Position numbers and translations under genes: made by a program. From JADJPL01 sp041183125 (GTDB lineage Bacteria; Bacteroidota; Bacteroidia; Chitinophagales; Saprospiraceae), in assembly GCA_041183125.1 (NCBI GenBank), contig JBEGMH010000089.1, forward strand, positions 1 to 19,538: a DNA stretch of 19,538 nt, given 5' to 3'. The notes beneath the pieces are model-generated. The model had not been told where the DNA came from. It made no database searches and worked only from the letters and a program-made list of their open reading frames with translations. This document shows positions 6,751-14,400 of the stretch, one piece after another (within the stretch, counting starts at the first letter, position 1; the number at the start of each line of letters is the position of its first letter).

Positions 6751-7959
6751 GGTGCTTTGTTGGGGCACATATCCTTTGAACCCGTACCAGGCTACGATGA
6801 GGAAGCAGACCACGGGGAGCAGGATGGAAGTTTGGATACCGAAGTTGTCGGCCAACACGCCCATGATAGGCGGCAGGATGGCACCGCCCACGATCGCCAT
6901 GATGATGAGGGCAGAGCCCAGCTTCGTTTCCGCACCCAGGTCTTTGATGCCCAGGGCAAAAATCGTCGGGAACATGATGGACATGAACAAGTTGACGGCG
7001 AGCAGGGCGTACACGGCCGGTGCGCCCGACAGCAGCACGGCGCCTACGCAGAGCGCGGCAGCGGCGAGCCCGTAGATGCCCAACATGCGGTTATCGCGGT
7101 AGATGCCCATCAGGTAAGTGCCCAGGAAGCGGCCGATGACGAACATAATCGTACCGCCCATCATATACGCCCGGGAGGCGACTTCTTTGCTGACGCCGGG
7201 GATGAGCTCGGTCACGAAGTTGATGGTGATCCCCCAGATGCCGACCTGTGCGCCTACATAGACCAACTGCGCCAGGACCGCCAGCGCCAGGTGGCGGTGG
7301 CGGAAGATGCGCCAGTCGAAATGCAGGCCTTCGCCTTTATCGGGTTCGGGTACGTTGGACTTCCAGAACAACAGCGCGATGAGCAACACCGCTACGGCGA
7401 GCCCGACGTAGGGTACGATGACCGCTTCTGCGGCCTGGCGTTTGGCCTCCATAGAGCTCAGGTCGCCCTCGTTTCCGGAAAAGATGAGCATGCCGGCCAG
7501 CCAGGGGCCCACGACGAGCGCCACCCCGTTGAACGACTGCGAAAAGTTGAGGCGCTGCACGGCGTTCTTGGAGTCGCCCAGGATGGTGACGTAGGGATTG
7601 GCCGCCGTTTCCAGGAAGGCCAGTCCGCTGGCGATGATGTAGAGCGCGACCAGGAAGAAGCCGAAGGTCAGCGATTTGGCAGCGGGCACGAAGAGCAGTG
7701 CCCCGATGGCGTAGAGCAGGAGGCCCAGGATGATGCCTTTTTTATACGAATATTTTTCCATAAAAATACCCGCCGGCAGGGCGATCGTGAAATAGCCCAG
7801 GTAAAAAGCGGTTTCCACCAGCAGCGCCTGTGCGCGGCTGATCTCGAATACCGGCTGGAAGTGCGCGATGAGCGCCGAGTTGAAAATGTTGGCCAGGCCC
7901 CAGAGGAAAAACAAACTGGTGACCAGCATCAGGGGGACAAGATATTTGTTGGAAGACAT
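6739..7959 (-). CDS. FucP-type (FHS family) sugar/proton symporter, major facilitator superfamily
   Basis: This inner-membrane transporter of 406 residues with about twelve helices belongs to the L-fucose/glucose/galactose symporter group. Matches to E. coli FucP, recalled from memory, include SLFFLWGLAN, AFYLGYFTIALPAGI, SYKKGIILGL, FLETAANPYVTILG, YVGAQVGIW, IGRFLGTYL and FPTIFALGIKDLG. E117 corresponds to FucP E135. However, the position of the proton-coupling D46 is S28 (ANIFNS against ANNLND), and FucP N43 is I25. QSFNG retains the Gln and Asn of the FucP sugar site. Substrate is therefore uncertain: a sugar or amino sugar, perhaps with different coupling. The gene is divergent from the deacylase-like operon across 223 bases and overlaps the 3' end of the convergent secreted-protein gene by 12 bases. 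Confidence 0.93.
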   Translation of the reverse strand: MSSNKYLVPLMLVTSLFFLWGLANIFNSALIAHFQPVFEISRAQALLVETAFYLGYFTIALPAGIFMEKYSYKKGIILGLLLYAIGALLFVPAAKSLTFGFFLVALYIIASGLAFLETAANPYVTILGDSKNAVQRLNFSQSFNGVALVVGPWLAGMLIFSGNEGDLSSMEAKRQAAEAVIVPYVGLAVAVLLIALLFWKSNVPEPDKGEGLHFDWRIFRHRHLALAVLAQLVYVGAQVGIWGITINFVTELIPGVSKEVASRAYMMGGTIMFVIGRFLGTYLMGIYRDNRMLGIYGLAAAALCVGAVLLSGAPAVYALLAVNLFMSIMFPTIFALGIKDLGAETKLGSALIIMAIVGGAILPPIMGVLADNFGIQTSILLPVVCFLIVAWYGFKGYVPQQSTSAN

Positions 7960-8054
7960 GCAATAGAATTTTAGGTTTGGTTCGGTAAAAAAGCGATTCG
8001 CAAAATAGTACTTTCCTGAATTTTTTTTGTTTTTTTCGTACAGGAAGCAAAAGC

Positions 8055-8186
8055 ATGGGATTCTCCATTTCTTCGCCGGACTTATTGCGAGGGGGCCGGA
8101 AAAGTGGGAAAAAGATGCCCTTTTTGTTGTCCGGGGAGGTGCGAGGCCTCCGGCTTCGCGTTTTTTTCACCAACCTAATGTTATGA
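8055..8186 (+). CDS. Possible leader peptide, 43 codons
   Basis: A reading frame starts with ATG at 8055, preceded by AGGA about nine bases upstream, and runs through the hairpin and T-run of the leader. It stops with TGA at 8184-8186, overlapping the ATG of the next gene as ATGA. The peptide (MGFSISSPDLLRGGRK at its start, FFTNLML at its end) is basic and resembles nothing I know. The ATGA overlap and the position argue for a translated leader that couples to the lipoprotein gene; short length and absence of family evidence argue for chance. Confidence 0.33.
   Translation: MGFSISSPDLLRGGRKSGKKMPFLLSGEVRGLRLRVFFTNLML
8135..8167 (+). promoter_or_regulatory. Terminator-like hairpin and competing stem in the leader (candidate attenuator)
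   Basis: GCGAGGCC (8141-8148) pairs with GGCTTCGC (8152-8159) around TCC, with one G-T pair, and is followed after one G by seven T (8161-8167): an intrinsic terminator shape. GGAGG (8135-8139) can instead pair with CCTCC (8147-8151), which would break the terminator stem. No plus-strand gene lies upstream to be ended here, since the transporter at 6739-7959 runs the other way, so the element should act on the operon that follows, 16 bases downstream. Confidence 0.45.
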
Positions 8187-9877
8187 TGTACAGAAAACAC
8201 CTACCCTTCAAAGCGCTTGCCTTTGGCCTGTTGGCGCTTTTTTCCTGTCAGAAAAAGGAAAGTTTCGACGTAGTGATCCGAAACGCCCTGATCTACGACG
8301 GGTCCGGCGGGAAGCCCTATCCGGGCGACATTGCCATACAAGCGGATTCCATTGCCCGCATCGGCGACCTTGGGGGCGCGGTGGGCAAGCAGGAAGTGGA
8401 CGCCAAAGGGATGGCCGTCAGCCCGGGCTTTGTCAATATGCTGAGCTGGGCCACGGAAAGCCTTCTCGTGGACGGCCGCGGCCTGAGCGACCTCAAACAA
8501 GGCGTCACCCTCGAAGTGATGGGCGAAGGCTGGTCCATGGGCCCGCTCAGTCCTGAGATGAAACAGGGGATGCTCGCCCAGCAGGGCGACCTGAAGTTCG
8601 ACGTCTATTGGAACACCCTGGGCGAGTACCTGCAGGGCTTAGAGGAGCGCGGCGTCTCGATGAACGTGGCCTCGTTTGTGGGCGCTACCACGCTGCGCAT
8701 CCACGAGATTGGCTACGACAACCGCCCGCCCAGCGCTGAAGAGTTGGGGCGCATGCAGCAATTGGCCCGCGAAGCTATGGAAGAAGGCGCCCTCGGCATC
8801 GGTTCCTCCCTCATCTATGCCCCCGCCTTCTACGCCGGCACGGACGAGCTGATCGCCCTGAACAAAGCCGTGGCCCCGTATGGCGGGCGCTACATCACGC
8901 ACATGCGCAGCGAGGGCAACCGCTTTCTGGAAGCCATTGACGAGACCATCCAGATCGCGCGCGAGGCGGGCGTACCGGCAGAGATCTACCACCTCAAGGC
9001 CGGGGGAAAGAACAACTGGCCCAAGATGGACCTGGCCATCGCCAAAATAGACAGCGCCCGCGCTGCCGGGCTCGACCTGACCACGGATATGTACACCTAC
9101 GTGGCAGGGGCTACCGGCCTGGACGCCTCCATGCCGCCCTGGGTGCAGGAAGGCGGCTACGACGCCTGGGCAGCCCGCCTGAAAGACCCGAAGATACGCG
9201 CCAAAGTCATCGCCGAAATGCGGATGGACGCCCAGGACTGGGAAAACCTCTACTACGCAGCCGGCAGTGCCGACAACCTGCTTCTCCTCGAGTTCAAAAC
9301 GGATTCGCTCAAAAAATACACGGGCAAGACCCTAGCCGAGGTAGCCCGCCTGCAGGGCAAAAGCCCGGAAGAAACCGCGATTGACCTGGTCGTCCACGAC
9401 GGCACCCGGGTCGGGGTAGCGTACTTTTTGATGTCGGAAGAAAATGTGAAAAAACAGATCCGCCTGCCCTACATGAGCTTTGGCTCCGATGCAGGTGCCC
9501 TGGCCGCAGAAGGCGACTTCCTGAAATCGTCGTCCCACCCGCGCGCGTATGGCAACTTCGCGCGCTTGTTGGGCAAATACGTGCGCGAGGAAAAGGTCAT
9601 CTCCCTGGAAGAAGCCATCCACAAGCTGAGCGCCCTGCCCTGTGGCCACCTCAAAATCCAGCGCCGCGGGATGCTGAAGGCAGGCTATTTCGCCGATATC
9701 GTCGTGTTCGACCCGGAGGAAATAGCAGACCGCGCCACGTTTGAGAAACCACACCAGTACGCGGTAGGCGTGCGGGACGTATTTGTAAACGGTGTCCAGG
9801 TCCTCAAAGATGGGGAGGCTACGCGCAAACCCGCCGGCCGTTTTGTGAAAGGGCAGGGGTATATACCAAAAAAATAA
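8183..9877 (+). CDS. N-acyl-D-amino-acid deacylase-like lipoprotein (amidohydrolase superfamily, divergent metal site)
   Basis: This protein of 564 residues is predicted to be a lipoprotein: the signal peptide ends in LFSC with C22 as the lipid site. The amidohydrolase fold is clear from VVIRNALIYDGSGG, VSPGFVN, THMRSEGNRFLEAIDETIQI, IYHLKAGGKNNWPK, MSFGSDAGAL, SHPRAYGNFARLLGKYVRE, and the C-terminal GYFADIVVFDPE and VFVNGVQV, all typical of D-aminoacylases, which release D-amino acids from N-acyl forms. H240, H270 and D436 remain, but the usual HxH after PGF is replaced by NMLSWA (residues 85-90), and the GNCG cysteine motif by GEGW (114-117). Activity on the usual substrates is thus uncertain. 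The frame continues upstream to 8027 without a plausible start; ATG 8183 (or 8186) fits the lipoprotein signal. It leads an operon with the next gene, six bases away. Confidence 0.87.
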   Translation: MMYRKHLPFKALAFGLLALFSCQKKESFDVVIRNALIYDGSGGKPYPGDIAIQADSIARIGDLGGAVGKQEVDAKGMAVSPGFVNMLSWATESLLVDGRGLSDLKQGVTLEVMGEGWSMGPLSPEMKQGMLAQQGDLKFDVYWNTLGEYLQGLEERGVSMNVASFVGATTLRIHEIGYDNRPPSAEELGRMQQLAREAMEEGALGIGSSLIYAPAFYAGTDELIALNKAVAPYGGRYITHMRSEGNRFLEAIDETIQIAREAGVPAEIYHLKAGGKNNWPKMDLAIAKIDSARAAGLDLTTDMYTYVAGATGLDASMPPWVQEGGYDAWAARLKDPKIRAKVIAEMRMDAQDWENLYYAAGSADNLLLLEFKTDSLKKYTGKTLAEVARLQGKSPEETAIDLVVHDGTRVGVAYFLMSEENVKKQIRLPYMSFGSDAGALAAEGDFLKSSSHPRAYGNFARLLGKYVREEKVISLEEAIHKLSALPCGHLKIQRRGMLKAGYFADIVVFDPEEIADRATFEKPHQYAVGVRDVFVNGVQVLKDGEATRKPAGRFVKGQGYIPKK

Positions 9878-9883
9878 AATATC

Positions 9884-11386
9884 ATGAAAAAAGGAATTTT
9901 TTTATTTTTATTCTGCGTAGCCTATCGCCTGCTGTCGGCGCAGGCGACGCTGGCGGACGTAGCCGCTTTCGACCGCTATGTGGCCCAGGCGGTGGCCCAG
10001 TGGGAGGTGCCCGGGCTGGCGATTGCCGTGGTACAAGACGGTAAAGTCGTTTTTCAAAAAGGCTACGGCGTGCGGAAATTAGGCGAAGCAGCCCCGATTG
10101 ACACGCGCACGATTTACGGGATATGCTCGACGACCAAGGCGATGACCGCTGCCGCTATGGGTATCCTGGTGGACCGCGGCAAGTTGAGCTGGGACGACCC
10201 GGTGGTCAAGCACCTGCCCGAGTTCCGCCTGAGCGATCCCCACGTGACGCGCGCGGTGCGCGTGCGCGACCTGCTCACCCACAACATCGGCTTGCCCAAC
10301 GCGGACTACCTCTGGTTCGGCAACGACCTCGGCGCAGCGGAGATCCTGCGCCGGGTGGAATACCTGCCGCTGGTGTACCCCTTGCGCGGGGGCTACACCT
10401 ACCACAACGTGATGTACTTCGTCGCCGGTGAGGTCATTGCGCGGGTGAGCGGTATGTCCTGGGGCGATTTTGTGAAAAAAGAACTGTTCGAGCCCATCGG
10501 GATGACGAACACCTACCCGACGCTCAAGACGAGCCTCGCAGAGAAAAACCGCTCCGTTCCGCACTACCGGGTGAAGGGAAAAGTAGTGCCCATCACCGAT
10601 ATGTCGGTGGATGAAGTAGCCGCTGCCGGCTCGGTCTGGTCCAATGTGGAGGACTTGAGCAAATGGATGCGCTTTGTGCTCGACAGTGCAAAAGTCGGCG
10701 ACCGGCGCCTCCTGCAGCCCAAGACCTATGCGGAGTGGCTCAAACCACAGACCTTGGTGCCGCAAAACGACTTTTACCCCACCGTCGCCCTGACCAAGCC
10801 GACCTGGACGAGCTACGCCCTCGGCTGGTTCCAGCAAGACTACCGGGGGCAGGCCGTGGTGTTCCACACCGGCAGCATGGACGGCACCATCGCCATCCAC
10901 GGCCTGTTGCCCTCCAAAAAGTTAGGCGTGTTCGTGTTGGGCAACCTCGACCATGCCGAAGTACGCCACGCCCTGATGCTCAAGGCGTTTGACCATTTTG
11001 GCGGCCTCGGGGCGGAGCGCGACTGGAGCAGCGAGCTCCTGACGCTCTACGGCGGTATCGCGGACGACGCAGCGAAGCGGCGGGCGGCCATCGAGCAACA
11101 GCGCGTACCCAATACGCAGCCCAGCCTGGCCTTGAGCGCGTATGCAGGGAAATACGCGCACCCGCTGTACGGCACGGTCAGCGTGCAGTTCAACAACGGG
11201 GTATTGGTGGTGCAGGAGACCAAAGCCCTGCAACTGACCCTGGAGCACTGGCACTACGACACCTTCAAGGGCACGTCCAGCTTGTTCTGGGACGACCCCA
11301 TGCAGGTGCAGTTTGCGCTCGGGGCCGACGGCAAAGTGGAGCGGATGCGGATACGGGGCGGCGAGTGGATGAAAAAGGAAGGTTGA
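9884..11386 (+). CDS. Serine hydrolase, beta-lactamase/D-aminopeptidase fold (class C, family S12 type), secreted
   Basis: This exported serine hydrolase of 500 residues has a signal peptide at about 1-19, cleaved after LLSA. Catalytic motifs of the penicillin-recognising fold are all present: S82-T-T-K85 (nucleophile and lysine), Y173-H-N175 and H328-T-G330. GICSTTKAMTAAAMGILVDR and RVRDLLTHNIGLPNADYLW are typical of Pfam Beta-lactamase (PF00144) esterase and peptidase members. The last 110 residues (LSAYAGKYAHPLYGTVSVQF on) resemble the small beta-barrel DUF3471 tail. Relatives include D-aminopeptidases, D-stereospecific esterases and carboxypeptidases; nothing in the sequence decides between them, and antibiotic hydrolysis is not implied. 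It starts six bases after the deacylase-like gene and is presumably co-transcribed with it. A 58-bp palindrome closes the operon. Confidence 0.93.
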   Translation: MKKGIFLFLFCVAYRLLSAQATLADVAAFDRYVAQAVAQWEVPGLAIAVVQDGKVVFQKGYGVRKLGEAAPIDTRTIYGICSTTKAMTAAAMGILVDRGKLSWDDPVVKHLPEFRLSDPHVTRAVRVRDLLTHNIGLPNADYLWFGNDLGAAEILRRVEYLPLVYPLRGGYTYHNVMYFVAGEVIARVSGMSWGDFVKKELFEPIGMTNTYPTLKTSLAEKNRSVPHYRVKGKVVPITDMSVDEVAAAGSVWSNVEDLSKWMRFVLDSAKVGDRRLLQPKTYAEWLKPQTLVPQNDFYPTVALTKPTWTSYALGWFQQDYRGQAVVFHTGSMDGTIAIHGLLPSKKLGVFVLGNLDHAEVRHALMLKAFDHFGGLGAERDWSSELLTLYGGIADDAAKRRAAIEQQRVPNTQPSLALSAYAGKYAHPLYGTVSVQFNNGVLVVQETKALQLTLEHWHYDTFKGTSSLFWDDPMQVQFALGADGKVERMRIRGGEWMKKEG

Positions 11387-11408
11387 TTCCAGGCTTGGTT
11401 CAACTACC

Positions 11409-11466
11409 GCACCGAACGGGGGAGGGGGCAAAAAACGCGTTTTTTGCCCCCTCCCTCGTTCGGTGC
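11409..11466. terminator. 58-bp palindrome between convergent genes, probable two-way terminator
   Basis: Bases 11409-11437 and 11438-11466 are reverse complements over 29 bp with one mismatch that becomes a G-U pair in RNA, and there is no loop between them (centre ACGCGT). The arm contains GGGGGAGGGGGC and a run of A. It begins 22 bases after the serine hydrolase stop and ends four bases from the hybrid regulator stop, as expected for a shared terminator. Oddly, the T-run is inside the arm rather than after the hairpin on either strand. Confidence 0.6.
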
Positions 11467-11470
11467 ATGG

Positions 11471-14400
11471 CTATCCCCCTCGTTTTTTCACCTCTGAGGG
11501 CGCTATGTGGAATTTTTTCTTGAAAAGCGTCGAGAAGTAGGTCCGTTCTTTGAAGCCGACTTTGAAGGCGACTTCGCTGGTATTCAGGCCTGGGTTATTT
11601 TCGAGCAGTTCCAGGGCTTTTTGGAGGCGGAAATCGCGGAGGAGCTCCATGGCACCCTGGTCGGAGACGGCAGAGAGCTTCCGGTACAACTGTGCTTTGC
11701 TGATGTGCAAAACGCGGCAAAGCTGGGCGATATCGAACGTATCGGAGGGGTAATGTGCCTCAAACACCTCGTAGAGGGAGCGCATGAAGGCATCCGACGC
11801 CGACAGGTTGGGTTCCGAGAGTGGGGTGGGGGTTTGAGCGCTGGGATCGGAGCCCTGGGCAAAATGGGCATAGCGCTCTTTCCACCGGCTTTGGAGTTGG
11901 TGGAGGTTCTGAAGGGTAAAGAGGAGTTCGGGTGCTGAAAAAGGCTTGCCGATGTAGGCGTCGGCACCGATGGCTTGGCCCTGCAGGCGGTCTTGCGCTT
12001 CGTTTTTGGCACTCAGGGCCACGATGGGGATATGGGCGGTGAGGGGTTGGTTTTTGAGCAGTTGGATCATCTCCAGGCCATCCATTTCGGGCATAACGAT
12101 ATCGCTTAGGATGAGGTCGGGGATTTCGCGGGTGGCCAATTCGGCGCCTTCCTTTCCGTCGCGGGCGATGAGCAGGCGGAAATGCGGTTGCAGGGTCAGT
12201 TTCAGTACGGATACGAGCATGGGGTTATCTTCGACGATGAGCAGCAGGGGGAGCTCGTCGGAGGACGGTGCAGCATCGGGCAAGGCGCTGTATGTTGGGT
12301 AATCCGAGGGCAGATAGTTGGGCAGGGCTGTTTCCAAGGGGGTTTTTGCCGGCAGGCAGATGGTGAAGGCGGTACCTGTATGAGGCGTACTGCTGACGGA
12401 AATACTGCCCTGCATCCATTCGACGAGGTCTTTGACATAGCTCAGGCCCAGTCCGAAGCGGTGTTCGTCCTTTTTGGAGGAGGCTCCCTGGAAGTACTTT
12501 TCGAAGATGAAGGGTAGGTCTGCTTCCGGGATGCCGGCTCCGGTATCCGAAACAGCAATCTGTACCTCGTCGGGACGAGGCGTTGACAGGGACAGGCGTA
12601 TGGTCCCTTGGGCGGGCGTATGCCGCAGGGCATTGTTGATGAGGTTATTGAGGATATGTTTTACCCGTGTGGGGTCGAAGTCGGCGGGGATTTCCGCGGG
12701 GTTGGCATGGAAGATGAGTTGGATATCGCGGAACTCTGCCAGGGGCTGGTACGCGGAGAGGGTATTTTCCAGGAAGTGGGCCATATCCCCGTGGAGGTAG
12801 TTCAGTTGCAGGCTGCCCTCCTGGAGCCGGGTGATGTCGATCATTTCGTCTACGAGCCCTTGTAGGTTGCGGCCCTCATACTCGATGGCATCCAGGTAGG
12901 ATGGGGATTGGCCGGAGGGCGACTGTTGGCGCAGTTTGGCGCTGACGCCCATAATGATGCTCAGGGGCGTTTTGACTTCGTGGGCGATATAGGCGAACAG
13001 CTTGTTCTTGAGCTGGTCGAGGGACTGCAGGCGTTTCACTTCCTGTTGTTTGACGTCGGCTTCGTATTTTTCGGCGATTCTTTTTCGGTCAAAAAGCACC
13101 CAGGCGCGGAGGGAGACTCCGAGGAGCAGCAAGTAGCTCAGGTAAGCGACGCGGCTGAGGTACCAGGGTGGACGGATATGGACGAGGAGGCGGGCAGTGG
13201 GGAGTTTGGACTGGGTTGCCCCAGGGGTGGCGACCTGCATGAGGACCTCGTATTTTCCCGGTGAGAGGCCGGTGAGGTGGATACTCCGCTGCTTGCCTAA
13301 CCCGATCCACTGGCCGCTGAGGCCCTCCACTTTGTATCGGTAGTACAAACTACCTGGGTTGTGTGCGAAGGGGGCGGAAAAATCAATGACGATATTGTTT
13401 TCGGCATGTCTCAGCCGGAGTTGCAGGGCTTCCTCCGGGGAGAAGGAGACGCTGCCTTTTTCGAGGAGTTGCTGTAGCGAAAGCGAGTTGACTCTTATCC
13501 GGCTGATCTGGAGGGTGTGGGAAAGCAGTGGTGGGTTTTCGTCGAGCAACTGCGAAGGGCGCAGCACGAGAAGCCCATTCGCCCCTCCAAATAAAATTTC
13601 ATTTTTATCTGTTTTTCCAAAAGAAGTGGCATTGTATGGGGTTTCCAGCAGGGCTTCCTGTAGGTCGTAGCTCAGGAACTGTTGGTGTTTGGGATCGAAG
13701 CAGGAGATGCCCCGGTCGGTGCTGATCCAGAGCTTGTGGTTTTTGTCAGGGACGATTCCGAGCACGATTTTGCCGTTGAGGGGGTCGTCTTGTTGGTCCG
13801 GGTAGGAAACCGTTTCGGAAGGCATGTGGAACTTAGCAAGTCCGTTGCCGAGGGTACCAAGCCAGAGGACATCGTGGTCGAGGGGGTCTTGGCAGAGGGC
13901 GAAGATGCCGTTGTTGGCGAAGATTTTCTTTTTTCCGGAGTAGTTATGGAAGGCTTTGAAGGTGGGATTTTTTCCTGGGCGGGCATCTATTCGGACGAGG
14001 CCGTAGTTATTAGCGAGCCAGATATTGCCGTTTCGGGTTTGCAGTAAGTTCGTCGTGGTCAGTTGGCGGGCGATTTCATTGGGAAAAAAGCGATCCAGGG
14101 TCCAGGCGGAGAAGGTGTCGGCTTTGGGGGAATAGCGCAGTAGGCGGCCCTGGTTACCGGATATCCAGATATTCCCATCCTTATCTTCCTTCACGCAGGG
14201 CGGGGTTTCACCGACTGTCATCAGTTGCTGTTGGGGGAGGGTACGGATTTTTCCGGTATTGAAGGAATACTGCAGTACTTGGAGCAAGGGGGTATTTTTA
14301 GATTGGAGGACCAGGTAGGCCATGGCTCCTTTTCTATTGGTGAGGACGGCTTTCACTTGTTCGCCGGGTTGGATGAAGGCATTCCAGGGGGCTTTTGTGA

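Noticed and set aside
6757..7974. Long plus-strand frame of 405 codons
   Set aside because: It is the mirror of the FucP-like gene; the product is rich in His, Asp, Gln and Arg with no motif, while the minus strand gives a clear transporter.
9884..11386. Reading the serine hydrolase as an antibiotic resistance gene
   Set aside because: The SxxK, YxN and HTG motifs are shared by esterases and peptidases of the same fold, and the DUF3471-like tail and operon partner point away from a dedicated beta-lactamase.
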